Assembly (NCBI GenBank): GCA_033220425.1
Contig: CM065650.1
Coordinates: forward strand, 4,216,001 to 4,280,000
DNA from: Lepraria neglecta
Lineage: Eukaryota; Ascomycota; Lecanoromycetes; Lecanorales; Stereocaulaceae
Reading direction: 5' to 3'
Length of the DNA: 64,000 nt
A program made the translations under genes and the position numbers. Under the pieces are notes generated by a model. The model was not told where the DNA came from. It saw only the letters and a list, made by a program, of their open reading frames with translations, and did not search any database. This document shows positions 35,576 through 47,140 of the stretch, in pieces; position 1 is the stretch's first letter, and each line of letters starts with the position of its first letter.

Positions 35576-36704
35576 TTACTCACCTCCCTCCATGGCGAGA
35601 CCTTCCTCAATCGCCCTCTCCATGAACGGACTCTCAGCATAAGGATCTTCAGCGATCACCCTTGCAGCTTTGACAAGCTCTTCAGCTACAAAGAGCATGC
35701 CACCTCCGGCGCCGCCTGTCCGATCTTCGGAGGCCTCCCCACCTTCTCCAGATTCCCATTTCCGGATACTCTCAAGGATATTTTCCAGCACCTCATGTTC
35801 CCAGAGATTATCCACGACGCCGTCTGACATGGTAAGGACAACATCGTTTTCTTCAATGTCCACCTTATCCATCACCGCATTTTCCTTGGGCGTATCTGGA
35901 CTATTGGTGCCCAATTGACGAGGGCAGTCAAACCAGTGCCATTGCTCGGTCGTTTTGTAAATGATCTCCTCTTGTTTGGGCCGCACGACAAGACACTGAG
36001 AGTCGCCAAGATTCGTCACGTAGAGCAAGGGGCCTCCAGGCTCTTTAGAGTTGTAATGGAGTAGTGCAGCACAGGCTGTAGTGGTACCGTTCCATTCGTT
36101 GGGAGATGAAGTAGCTTTGATTGTTTGTTCGTATGCTTTTTGCAAATATTGGACCGGATTGGGCTCGGAGGATTCAGCAGCTATGGAGGTCACAGATGCG
36201 TCTCGTTCGGTTTCTAAAGCCCAGAAGTGTAAGATCAGACGTGACCAGAGTCTGCATACGTCAGCGTTTTTGGTCTGTAGCCTTTATAACCCTTGGCAGA
36301 ACATACGCAGCATGGCCTTTCGGTCGAGTAGCCCAAGCCCCGACTCCATCATTCGCCCCTATAAAGTTCTCCCCAACCAAAACAGCATCGTCCCCATTGG
36401 TAATACCTCTGATCATCTCGCCATTGACCCATTGTCGCCTATCCCTACTCCGATGATGTGTGCTCAATGGGTCAGAAAATGATCCAGATGGTGGAGAAAG
36501 GAACGGAGGAGGAAATGGGCGCGAAGGTCGTTTGGCGAATAGAGCATAGCCGGTATCGAAGTAGAAAGGTGATTTGGCCTTCTGATTGAGTGCTTCTTCT
36601 GGCAGCGGCGTCTTCGTACCTGCCGAAGTCTCTGCGGACGAGGCGAGCCATCGCCGTGGCTGCGTTCGAGAGAGGAAAATACGGCTCGCGGTGGCAGTTC
36701 TCAT
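35576..36704 (-). CDS. Mitochondrial PP2C-type phosphatase, PTC7-like
   Basis: Two exons (complement of 35576..36251 and 36307..36704) give 358 codons (357 aa). The N-terminus MRTATASRIFLSRTQPRRWL is a good mitochondrial presequence. PP2C metal-site motifs are visible: GANDGVGAWATRP (first aspartate), NGTTTACAALL, TNLGDSQCLV and VLTMSDGVVDNLWEHEV, the last with the DGVxDN pattern. The family (Ptc7/PPTC7) dephosphorylates mitochondrial matrix proteins, including Coq7 of coenzyme Q synthesis in yeast. The family length (about 340) agrees. The open frame extends 24 codons upstream without an ATG, so ATG 36704 is chosen; a further upstream exon cannot be excluded. It is divergent from EMC6. Confidence 0.9.
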
Positions 36705-36977
36705 AACAGCTGCCGGAGAACGGCGACGGCGTCTTGAAGGAGGCTTTGGAGTCCTGAGACCGGTGTCGCTACCCACATGGTCGTTGGGCTGCCAAAGATT
36801 TATGCTGTCAAGGGTCCACGTTATAGATACGGAAATGAAAACGGTTATGACAGGTATCTAACATTTTGAGTTCTGTAGAGACCCAAAGTGGTTACTGTAG
36901 AGTTGCTTTACCAAGCGAACCTCCAACGATTATTCGTCTTGAACCAGAGCTAGCTTTTAGATTTCTCCAGCTTAACA
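36705..36977. promoter_or_regulatory. Short divergent promoter of PTC7-like and EMC6 genes
   Basis: The two starts lie 273 bases apart on opposite strands. Both products act on membranes (mitochondrial and ER). No motif stands out. Confidence 0.35.
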
Positions 36978-37363
36978 ATGCCCACCGAGCGAGAGCTAGC
37001 GATATCTCCAATTGTTCAGGAGTCCGTTCAGCACAATACAAGAGTGGGGTTCTCCCCTGAATTTCAAAGCACAACCCAAGCTAATGTCTTCTCTCACAGG
37101 TTATCTCAAACATCCGCTCCCTAACAGCCTCCCTGTTCGGCATCGCCTCAGGCATCCTCGGGCTCGAATCCTACGCCGGCTTCGCTTTCTACCTTCTCGG
37201 AACATTCTTCGTGTCGGTACTGATCTGGGCATTTCTGGCGAAGGGGAAACAGGGCGAATACTTCCAAGGGCCACTGAGTGAATTGTGGGCTGGAGATGTG
37301 CTTGGAGGGGGCATGAGCTTCGTGTTGACTTGGACGCTGTTTTATGGGCTTGTAAGGGCGTAG
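36978..37363 (+). CDS. EMC6: ER membrane protein complex subunit 6
   Basis: Two exons (36978..37043, 37100..37363) give 110 codons (109 aa), the normal EMC6 size. The protein starts MPTERELAISPIVQESVQHN and joins at Arg-Val to VISNIRSLTASLFGIASGIL and GLESYAGFAFYLLGT. Then come a membrane span (FFVSVLIWAFLAK), GEYFQGPLSELWAGDVLGGG and a last span ending FYGLVRA. Three hydrophobic segments are visible. EMC6 is a core subunit of the ER insertase that places tail-anchored and polytopic proteins. The 56-base intron has a GTGGGG donor. Because of the intron, neither exon stands out as an ORF. Confidence 0.93.
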
Positions 37364-37775
37364 AGGCAGGACAAGGTTAGGGGAGTATGGGCACTTGGGA
37401 TATGGGCAAGGTCTCACAGCCCAGGTCGAGAAACTGAGCGGAGAAGACATATATTTGCCGACCCGGCTTGCAAAGCGTAATTTCGACGAGCTATGGCTAA
37501 GGCGGCTATTCATTATATGATGCACTGTTGATGGTGCAAGAGGTGGAATAAATAGAGATACCCTGAGAAGGCAATGCTGAAAGATTTAACTAGGCACTGG
37601 TGTGTGATTGGGAAACTTGGTGGCCTTCAGAAAAGGACAGAGCTTCGCCTGTACTCTTGAGGCTTATCAGCTTGCAGACCTGCAGAAGATTAATATGCCT
37701 GTACACAGGTCATCAACGCTATCCGTCTGCTCTGTGGCTTGTGTTTGATGCATCTATTATTCTTGTTTGCTACTA
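37364..37775. other. Intergenic between convergent EMC6 and DIP2
   Basis: No gene recognised; presumably the two 3' ends. Confidence 0.5.
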
Positions 37776-40700
37776 TTAAGCAACATCAATGAAGCCTCTC
37801 TTCTTCCTCCCCTTCGCAACCGTCTCTTCCTCATCCCATACCTTCTCATCCACATACTCCGTCCTTCCCATCTCCCCCATTCTTCTGCCCACGTATTTCA
37901 GCGCCGCAAGATTAAATCCCATCTCATCTTTCTGCGCCTGCAACGCCCTTCTCAGCTGTTCTCTGATCTCATCTAACGTCGTCCTCATCTTTTTGCTCGC
38001 GACGATCTGCTTATGATGTGTCTTCAGCATAAAGAACAGAATGCGGGACGTAAGAGGCATGTTCCATTGCCTTTCAGCCCAGATCCGCAGAAACGTGAAG
38101 AGGGCAGTGACTTTGTCGAACGGAAGGACTAGGAGGGCGTCTTGCAAAGCCGCAGCTTTAATCTTTTGGATGACGTTGAGAAGATGAGCTTCAGCGGAGA
38201 TGTTTTTGTAAGCAAGGAATATGGGTTCGCGGGATGGTGGTGCGAGATTGGGCTGGGTTGCTTTGGCTTGCTGGTATTCTTTCATGATCTCCAGGTCTAC
38301 CATTCCGACTTCTAGTGCTTCGGCGATCTTCTCGCCTGCCATTAGAGTCTCCACTGTTTGCTTGCCTGCAGCGACGGCTTCGCTCTTCTCTTCTCCAGTC
38401 TCTTCATCTTGTTCCAGTGAGGTTGTGAGCGTGCTTTCGTATAGCTCCTCTAGCTCCTTTTCTCGTTCTTCTTCGAGGAAGATCTGCTCATCGGTCTGAT
38501 TCCAGACTCGAATGCTTTTGTCATGGCTTGCGCTAACGAGGAATTCGCCCGTGCGGCTCACAGCTAAGGCCCATATCTCTCCATGATGACCTTCAAGCTT
38601 TTGTATCTGCTCAAATTTGTCGCCATCCCAGTACTTGATGATACGGTCTTTACTGGCACTGAAAAAGTTATGTCCATTGCCATCTTGGTTGTGCGGCACG
38701 AAGGCTACCTGCATTATGCTATCTTGATGTGCGAAGAAAGCTTTATGGCAGTCACCAAAGTCTAGGCCCCATACTCTCACATTCTTGTCCGCGGAGCAAG
38801 TCACAATAAGCTTACTGTCGTATGAGATGTCCACATTGAGTACCGGTAACTTGTGGCCGTAGAGATTGAGAAACAGCTTTAACGAGTCGACGAAGAAGAC
38901 TTTGACAGTATTGTCAAGCAAGGATAGAGCAAGGAGACGAGAATCGGGGGAGAAGCGTAGACTGAGTATATCATCGGCAACTTTCAGAGTGCGAGTATGG
39001 GCGAGTTTGAATCGTGGAGTTGTGCGTTTCGTTCCTGGTATTTCTTCCTGAATAACCTCGAAATTGTAGAATTTGGCAGATTTGTCCGCGCTGCCGGTGG
39101 CCATAGATCTGCCATCTGGATGTACGTGAAGCGTCCAAATCGGGCCTTCATGAGCTTTCACGATATCTATGAGTGTAGAGGAAGCAATGTCAAAGACCTC
39201 AAGCTCTCCGTTTCGATTTCCAACAATCACTATTTTGTCTCCAGGGAGAAAGGTGGCGCAGAGTGCGTAGCCGCAATCAAGTGTACGAATACAGCTTTGG
39301 GTACGAGCGTTCCAAATCTTCAGGCTACCGTTGCATGCAGACGCTAGCATCCTGTCGTCAGAGCTCAATGCTAGAGACCGCACATCGGTCCGATGCCCAG
39401 GCTGATCCACAGAGAAGGGGCAAGTATAGTCTGGTGGTTCATCGGCTTTGGATGATTTCTCCTTTTGTTTCGTGGTCACATTGTATAGTTCCAGTTGATT
39501 GCTCGTGGTCGCCACTAGCAGCTGAATGCTTTTACCTGCTCTTCTGCTAGCCCAGTCCATTGAGCGAACCTTTCCAGCAGTTCGAACTATCACATAAGGA
39601 ACGATGACATCTGTGATGAGGGCCGATGATAGATCCTCAACTTCTTTCTCGGCATCGACTCCTTCATCTTTTGCCTTTCCATCTAGGCCTGCGGCAGCCA
39701 GTGCTTTCTCTCTCCGTCTCTTTCGTTTTCTTGCTAGCGTCTTCTGCACCTCGAGCTCTGTCCGAATCCTCCAAAGCTCTAGTGATTTGTCTGAGCCATG
39801 GGCAGCTATATAGGTACCTCTTGGATTGAAGCTGACGCCTATGGTCCGATCTTTGCCTTGTCGGTACAGAACGCCTCTTTCTCGCAAGTACACTCTTTTG
39901 GAACCCTCAGAGACCTCAAAGGCGGCCTCGGCTAGACCTTGCAAATCGATTGACCAAACCTTCAACTCTCCGTCATTACCGGCAGTAATAGCACCTGACT
40001 GATCAGCGGAAACATCCATAGACCAGCATTCGCCGTTGCTCTGGGCGACATGAGTCTCAATGCAATGTTGAGTTCCGATGTCCCATATCTTGATGAGTGC
40101 ATCTTTGCTCGTTGACAGCAGGTATCCAGCATTATTCCCGTCTCCTTCTGAGGTGCCATTGGCTGGCACACCGTCACCATTCGTCTCGGTGTCTACCGTC
40201 GAAGGCCGCCTCCCAGTCTGGAGGTAATATAGGTCTGTGATTTGGTCTTTGTGTCCTCGAAGCTTAAAGAGGCCGGTCTCCGCCACCAGATCCCATAGGA
40301 TAATGTCTGTATCTTTTGCCCCACTGGCTAGGCGGACCCCGTCGTTGTCGAATGCTAAAGTAGTGATTCCTGACCGGTGACCATTGAAGCTAATGACGAC
40401 CGTTGCTATCCTTGAGTCCCATATGCGAATGCTGCCATCACCGTACCTGCAACAGCTTTGAGCACTTACTGCAGGTTCAGAAGTTTCAGAAAGACTTGCT
40501 CACCCTACAGCGTAGATATCTGGATCAGCCCCACTGCGCGCTATGACTGTGACCTCTGCACTACAATTTGCGTCTTTCCATCTGCTCAAGAGCTCCCCTT
40601 TCTTAACATCCCAGCAAAGAACCTCTTCATCTGCGCCGACCACGGCTCTACCAGCCCCAGATGATCGCACCGAGGCCTTCTGGGCATTCTCGTCGGGGCA

Positions 40701-40834
40701 CCAGATCGCATTGGAGGAGACGGATGTTATGAGCCCAAAAGTCTTAGAATGCTCGTATTTCCTGGCTTTGTCAGCATACTCATACAAGGCGACGGGGCAG
40801 TCGGTTGACGCACTTACAGGTAGGATTTGACCAT
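37776..40834 (-). CDS. DIP2: U3 snoRNP component Dip2/Utp12 (WDR3 family)
   Basis: Three exons (complement of 37776..40446, 40504..40761, 40818..40834) sum to 982 codons (981 aa). The first exon has only 17 coding bases (MVKSY plus two bases) and joins to LKYEHSKTFGLITSVSSNAI, the usual Dip2 opening. Two tandem WD40 propellers follow (YGDGSIRIWDSRIATVV, DALIKIWDI, LKIWNARTQSCIRTLDCGYA, KNVRVWGLDFGDCHKAFF, SHDKSIRVWNQT). A C-terminal Utp12 helical domain contains LEEEREKELEELYESTL and ends KKRGFIDVA. The protein is part of the UTP-B complex of the small-subunit processome in the nucleolus. A basic segment (RKRKRRREKALAAA) interrupts the first propeller and may guide nuclear import. Confidence 0.96.
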
Positions 40835-41593
40835 CGTCGTACGCACTTAGTAAATTTCGAAACCAAAGGTATCTTTTTTCTTGGGCGTACCAAAGTGCCG
40901 GAAATTCGCCGTTTGCCGCCCCTAAGCGCTCCCGTCCTTTTGCCCTTAAAGTAAACTGTGGGGCACCAGTAACCCTGAACAGCATCCCCGGAAGATAAAA
41001 TACCTATCTTCATGTTTACGGTCCACAATCTGAGCTCACGAAGCATAACCTGAATTACATTGCGACCAGATATTGACCACGAAAGTCTCGTCATGAGACT
41101 GACAAAAGTCAGTCCTAGCCGCATTGTCTCAGATCTCGCCAATCGTAAACATCCGCATGAATGAAGAGCCTGTTTGTCTTCTGCATCACTTACCGTACCC
41201 ATCCCACGCGAACCCCAACTTGCGACCGGTTCTGCATTCAACCATGCGTCAAGTTCCCCGCATTAGAAGCCTCAGTAGCCGTATTGAATGCTTTGCCGTC
41301 AGTCGCGTAGTGTTTAGTCGGACAATGGCCAGCTGTTCGCGATGAGATGTTGTGCTGACCCGCTTGCTTTTCTTCCGGAAAAACATCCCGCTTTCCATTT
41401 CGAACCATTCGGTAGATTGAGTCAATTGCAAAATTCACGTACCTCTTTGCCGTTGTTTCAGTGAGTCTTCAAGGTATCACCAGTTCAGTTTTTGCAGTAG
41501 CGGCAATGGCTATACTTCGAGACTCAGGCACATCTTCCTTTCTTCATGATTTGCTTTTGCAGGTCCAGCCTCGTTGGTGGTCCGCATTTTACA
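40835..41593. other. Region upstream of DIP2
   Basis: About 760 bases with no confident gene. Open frames exist on the minus strand near 41240-41440 (IDSIYRMVRNGKRDVFPEEK), but no family is recognised and frames break, so none is called. Confidence 0.45.
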
Positions 41594-42750
41594 ATGCAGC
41601 ACCTGTTGTTCCTGAATCTCTTGCTTTGGCTATGGGCCGTGAATGCCCAGAGGGCAGTGACCGTCATTGTGGACTGCAGTGTACACTCCGCTCTCTCGTA
41701 TTCTCCGAGTCGAGCTAATGTTTTCGGACACTTCAAAGATTAGAAGATCCACTGGATGAGAATGCAGGAGCATTGATGAGCACACATGCTCAAATACTCA
41801 TTGCCCAAACCGCCACGGATTGGGCGGTTCGTATTCAAGTTATGTATGACGCCGGTTCCAAGACGGACATGATCGACTTCACCCCTACATGTAGCAGATA
41901 AATTGGTATGAACGCAGGTTTAGGGCGTACCAGACGAGCATTTGGCGTTGGCGAAACTTCGGTCACCAATCAAAAACTCATGGATCCAAATAACAATGGA
42001 ATGAGTATGTCAAGGAAGGTTTGGACGGACCCGAATGGAATTTTCAAAGGGACTTACCAGGAAGGCTATGCTGGATGCATGAAATTTACGCAGACGCTGA
42101 TTAATGGTGAATATCTGGGCCCGAATGTGCACGGAAACCCACAATTCGATGAACTTGCCTCAACCTTCTACAGATACATTGACGACAAATTCAGCCTGAG
42201 TCCGTCCGTCGAACCTTACAGCGAAAAGGATGTACCCATCCGCCACTGCATAGTGATCAGTGAAAACACAAATGAAAATAGAATTATTGAGTTTCCAATA
42301 TCCTCCGATGACCCAACAAGAATAAATCCACCACGCCCTCCGTTCGATATGGATATCTTTGGAACACAGTTCCCAGACGGCGCGAACACTATCACTGGCG
42401 ACCCAAATCCACTGACGACCGTCGAGGAAGAAGCCCTGTTCTCGGACATCAATGTAGAGAGTACAGGCGTAAATCTCGCCGGCTTCTTCAACCCAGGCCC
42501 TTTTTCCCGGGAACAGGAATTGTGTCGTCGATCCCTTAACCAGCAATGTACAGGCACTGGTGGTCAAGACTTGACTGAGATTGCATTGGCCAGAGTGAAA
42601 GGCGTGCTGTCTACCATAGCGATGACCACTCAAGGGACGGTCAAAGCAATTGGAATTGCTGGCGCGGCTTTGGGAGCGTTCTTCGTGATCCTGGATTTGT
42701 GGACGGCGATTGGAAGGGCGGTGCGATTGGAGCAACTGTGGGCGATTTAA
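41594..42750 (+). CDS. Possible secreted protein, unresolved exon structure or broken gene
   Basis: A signal peptide-like start (MQHLLFLNLLLWLWAVNAQR) at 41594 is followed by two more frames: LEDPLDENAGALMSTHAQIL (to a stop at 41901), and a long block from about 41918 to 42750 (RRAFGVGETSVTNQKLMDPN, HCIVISENTNENRIIEFPIS). Two weak introns with GTATTC donors, 41698-41738 and about 41830-41917, would keep phase, so it may be intact. Alternatively two frame breaks make it a pseudogene. The last part has a hydrophobic stretch (GIAGAALGAFFVILDLW). After it the coding pattern seems to shift once more to another frame until about 42838. I do not recognise the family. Confidence 0.4.
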
Positions 42751-43105
42751 CTCTGTTGACAGTTGCGTCCACTTACTGATCTTGAAGAAGGGTCTAGTAC
42801 TTGGTGCTGCTGCAGGCCTTGTCACCGATGGGCAATAGGTTGGCTTATCTCAGGCTTGATTACAGCCTCGTTCGCAATCCTGCTGTCAATTGTTCAAACG
42901 GCGAAAGTAGGTTGACCAGACTGATATGGCAATCGAGTGTCTTAAGCGTTGCCTCCATGAAACCCTTCTCATGGAAATGATCGACGTTGTAGAGGTACTA
43001 GTAATAGCCCATCAGACAGACAGGTCCGTCACATGACGCCCAAGACCAGGTTGGTGCTCTATAAGGACTCAATCGAGACAGGTCTGCCTTCTTGGCCTTA
43101 CCATA
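42751..43105. other. Intergenic, about 350 bases
   Basis: The first 90 bases may belong to a frame-shifted end of the preceding gene (open frame to a stop near 42838). The rest shows nothing. Confidence 0.35.
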
Positions 43106-44441
43106 CTACCTGAGGTTTTGGTCTCCATCATGCCAGAGAAGTCCATGAGGCAATAAACGACTCGAAAGCCCTGCGAGGTATTTACCACCAACGTGGCGGT
43201 GGAATTCAGCTGCAAGACCTGCAAGAGCTGGGAGTTTATCCTCTCCCATTGTGAGGCTTCGAAAGGTGTACTCATTCACTACCAAATGCCACGCATGAAA
43301 TAAGGCCGAATCGTCCACTGTGTCTCCCACATTATGGTGGGTTAAAATGGGAGCAAGCATACCGGTTTTTTCGATCTTTGATTCATAGGGTCCGATTTCA
43401 CTGCTTTCCACATAGACTCTACTCCGGCATATCCAGGCCAGATGTGTTGTGGTGAAATCGAGGAATCGTGGAGAAGGGTACCTCTCGCCAAGGTCCACGC
43501 TCTTTGATTAAATGGTTCGTCATGTTTCGAATACCATCTGAGGTCTCGAAGACACATTGTTCCAATGGATCCATTTGGCAAGGAGCACGGCAAAGTTCGC
43601 TTTCTACGATCCTGGAACCAGTAATCCAAGAACCCATCATGGGGACTGAGAGCGTTTGTAGGGGAAATGGTGCAAAAGGCGTTGCTGAAAACTTGGTTCA
43701 TTCGGGATATCTCTTTGACTTTATCTTCTGGGGAGCCTTGAATGATACACACAGTCTGTCCACAAGTAATGAACCCCTAGCTGATGGCACGCGAAGACAG
43801 CGTCTTGCAAGGTCCTAGGGAGTGCCGTAGTCTGGAACCCCCAAACATATCATTCAACGACTCATTTGTGGTAATGAAGTCGATCGTTCCACCCCCATGG
43901 GTAGCTTACGGCAATGTATTGCGCTCTGTCATTGAAATCCTCGAGCAATTTGAGCGACTGGCCATCTACCGAAATATGAATTATCCAGGTAGGCATCGGC
44001 CAACCTTCAGGGTCCCGTACACGCTGAGATTTTATGCAGGCTGGATGGTATTTGAGACATTCGTCAAACCAGTCATTCATCTGTTGAAATGTTGATGAGG
44101 AGCAAAAGTCGGTTTTGATATCTCTGCGGGATATATAACTTGCAGCTGGATCATCTGTTACACCATCATCAGTACTATCCGCAAGCCAAGTAGCTCATCC
44201 AGGGATGTCTACCTGAAGTTGTATAGATGTCAAACCAACTACCATCTACAGTTCCATCATGTCTTGAGAGCACCAAGCCCGGCAATAATTGACAACCCAG
44301 ATCTCTTCTGAAATTCATGTACATGTACATATTTACGCCTTCGCGCCCGACTTTCTCTACCTTTGCCTCATGGGAGATCTCTTTCTGTATGAACTGCCGA
44401 AGCAAGAAGCAAAAGGCGCACGCTGAAGCTGAAGTGGTCAT
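43106..44441 (-). pseudogene. Second broken HET-domain gene
   Basis: On the reverse strand, an N-terminal cysteine-rich start (SACAFCFLLRQFIQKE) leads to MNDWFDECLKYHPAC and QYIAVSYPWGWN, the HET opening. From about 43860 to 43745 the sequence passes through three frames: FITTNESLNDMFGG, then TTALPRTLQDAVFACHQLGV and HYLWTDC, then CIIQGSPEDKVKEISRMNQV and FSNAFCTISPTNA. It continues as LRDLRWYSKHDEPFNQRAWT and, after another change, LFHAWHLVVNEYTFRSLT to a stop near 43106. Together these cover the classical HET blocks, but with at least three frame changes over about 120 bases and no space for introns. It belongs to a different HET subfamily from the remnant at 17.8-20.1 kb. Confidence 0.8.
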
Positions 44442-45119
44442 AAGACGTGCCTGGCAATAGAGAATTGGACTCCCTGACCATCAAGGGAAGCGGTCACCCA
44501 ACAACCTGTCCTCCGACTCCAGAGGATCTTCATTTGGTCTTCGTTGAACACTCTGATCTTGCAAGCCTCACAAACATTATCCATTTCGGTGGCAAGGATC
44601 TTTGACCTAAGGCTAGCCTCGTTCGTTCGTTTTCAATATTTACCTCCACTTTTCTTTGTGACCGTGGACTTATGGATACGTAGTTTGATGCACAACAACA
44701 GCAAAGCAAGCTTCATGGGCTGGTTGATTCCCAACGTTGACTGAGCGATGCTTCGAAGAGAATCTCGCCGCGCAAGGTAAAAAGGCAGCAATGCACAGCC
44801 ACTAGGCTGATTCAGGTAAGGCTAAAGCCTTAATAAAGGTACTTGTTGTAACTCTCAAAACGTACACATGTGTTCAGGTGTCCATGTTGCATTGTGTTTG
44901 TGGGAGTCTTTGGAAGAGTTGATGGAAGGAAGCACAACCCATACAGAGAAAACGTTGCAAGCTTGATCTCGTTCACTCAGGTTCGCAATGCTTTTATGCT
45001 GGCCTGTTGGCGGAAGCTGATCTCATTAGTCAACGGTGAATAGTAAAGCTCTAGAACTTGCGAGCGTCATTGTAATATCAAACATTCTCTAAACTCCCAC
45101 ATGTACCAGACCGGGTACC
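44442..45119. other. Intergenic, about 680 bases
   Basis: No gene recognised. Confidence 0.5.
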
Positions 45120-46232
45120 CTATGCATGATCCTGCACTCCATGATTTTGCTCATTACCAGAACTCGCACCTCCCTCCTCAGCCTCCCTCTCCCGCACCTT
45201 ACTCTGATCTGCATGCTTCGCAGGATCAAAAACATATAGAGGAAACTCCAAGAATATAGTTCGCTTCAGAATAGTCGGCATATGCACGTACAGCTGAGGC
45301 GGGAATGGTATCAATATGCTCGTGCGTTTCGTGTATGTCAAGTATGATTCCCAATGGTTTCCGCTTTCGTATCGCTTTTTCGCTCCTGGTCGCTCCTGTA
45401 GTGGTAGACCGGATACGAACATCAGCAGCAGGGTCAGGAAGAAGGGGCCGAGGATCGATGCGTAGAGTGCGCTGTAGGCTCCACCATGCGCGTAGCCATA
45501 TGCTGCTGGCGAGACTGCAATCATGAAGATGGCTAGTATTATCAGCCTATGACTCAAGAGTGAAAGCAGACGTACTCACAAAATTGAATGATGATCTCCC
45601 CAAAATAGTTGGGATGTCTCGTCCAGACGAAGAGCCCAACGTCGCAGACTTTCCCCTTATTCTCCGGCTTACTCCGGAATATATATTTCTGTATGTCCGA
45701 CACACTCTCCATCAAGAACCCAATTACAAACAATATCACTCCCGCGATATCCCTTCCGGTACCAAAGTTCGGCTGCCGATACTTCGTCACGTTCGGCGAA
45801 TTCAATACCGTCACGGGCAGCGAGACAGTCCAGACCCATATCATCTGGAACACCCAGAAGCCCAGAAATGAGAAGAACTTGTCTCTTTTGTCGTCAAATC
45901 GATCGTCTTTGCCTGTCTTGATGATTCGAAAAAGGAGGAAGCCAGAGAGCCGAGCTCCCCATATCATTATGAACAGGGAGTCCACGATCTGTCGCGCATT
46001 GTGATGGCCGGAGAAGGCGAGGGTTATGATAGCGAGAACGATGAAGTTGGTTCCTCCTGCGAAGTCTGCAAACAGGAATTAGCAATGTCGCATGCTCTAT
46101 TGAGTGATGCATACCAGTGAGCTTGTCGAACTTGAGCGTGAACGCGATAGAGAAGAAGAAGAGCTGGTACGCAATTGTGATGAAAAGGGTGATTGCGAGG
46201 TAGTAATCGTCTAAGGCGTGAACTTCCGCCAT
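45120..46232 (-). CDS. DUF1295/steroid 5-alpha-reductase-like membrane protein
   Basis: Three exons (complement of 45120..45532, 45580..46065, 46115..46232) sum to 339 codons (338 aa). The protein has several membrane spans (YYLAITLFITIAYQLFFFSI, FIVLAIITLAF, IAGVILFVIGFLMESVSDIQ). The C-terminal NADPH-binding signature of this superfamily follows: WTRHPNYFGEII, then LPLQERPGAKKRYESGNHWE and YLTYTKRTSILIPFPPQ. Related proteins reduce or methylate lipid substrates in the ER; the substrate here is unknown. The last intron was placed at an ACTAG acceptor because the nearer site would leave a 29-base intron. Confidence 0.9.
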
Positions 46233-47140
46233 GTTGAGAGAAGAGAACTGGAGGTGATGGATTTCAGCTCGCAAGGCGAAGGTCCTTATATGAGCACCAT
46301 TTGCCCGACTCGGTGATTATTATTCGCATTCGCATTCGTATACAGTGAAAATAGTGATGTTATTTGGCAAAATGCGCTAAGGTAGTCCAATTCAGCTACA
46401 GACGTGAGCTACGTAACGCAGATAGTGCGATTGTCGCTCTGGCAGAGCGAATAAAAAGCGAAAGTCTGCTGCTCGGTGCAACTGTTGGTCCATATCTTTC
46501 CCACGACTGCTAAGAGTATCTCACGATTCTGTTTTCAGCTACAAGGGTACTCGAATCGTTGATGTCATAGCTGCGGGAATTGCCGGTGTCAAAGATTAAC
46601 TAGAATCGGGTAGATCTGGTGGATCACTTTTTGAGCCTCATTGGCACTCTAGATGTCGGAACAAAGACTTTGTTAGTTGGAATTACTACCTGTGTTCTGA
46701 ACGTGGCATAGGACTATAAATCACAAGCTTCCCGCTATCGCAGTTGTCAAATCGTCAGCACCACATGATCTCCGTGAAAATGGGTTGTCCATTATATTTA
46801 CGCCATGGGGCCTATTGACGCCAGTTAGGAACACCTTGAAACATATCTGAAGTGACTGCACATCTCCGCTGCAAGCAAGCGTAGAGAATCAATAATCGAC
46901 TGACCTATGAGAGGCTGTGTTCGCATTCATTTGCCAATGCACCTTTCGTGCACGCGCCTGCAACGTTCGAGAGTGACTGCTCGGATCTTGGGTCCAGAAA
47001 CCAGACCGATGCTTTTCTTCTGGCTACATCATATGCGTATGCTGGTGTGACGTTGGGATAGACCGATAGTAGCCCCTTTTCACGCATCTAAGTTATCCAG
47101 GCTGTGAGTATTCGAAGATCAGGACCAATCGAATTTTTGC
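46233..47140. other. Intergenic, about 900 bases
   Basis: No gene recognised. The first part should hold the promoter of the DUF1295 gene. Confidence 0.5.

Noticed and set aside
41594-42838. Possible relation of the secreted locus to large secreted effector families
   Set aside because: The impression came from general composition of the C-terminal part only; no motif supports it, so no family is assigned.
45533-45561. A 29-base intron in the DUF1295 gene
   Set aside because: Too short for fungi; the ACTAG acceptor gives a 47-base intron and keeps phase.
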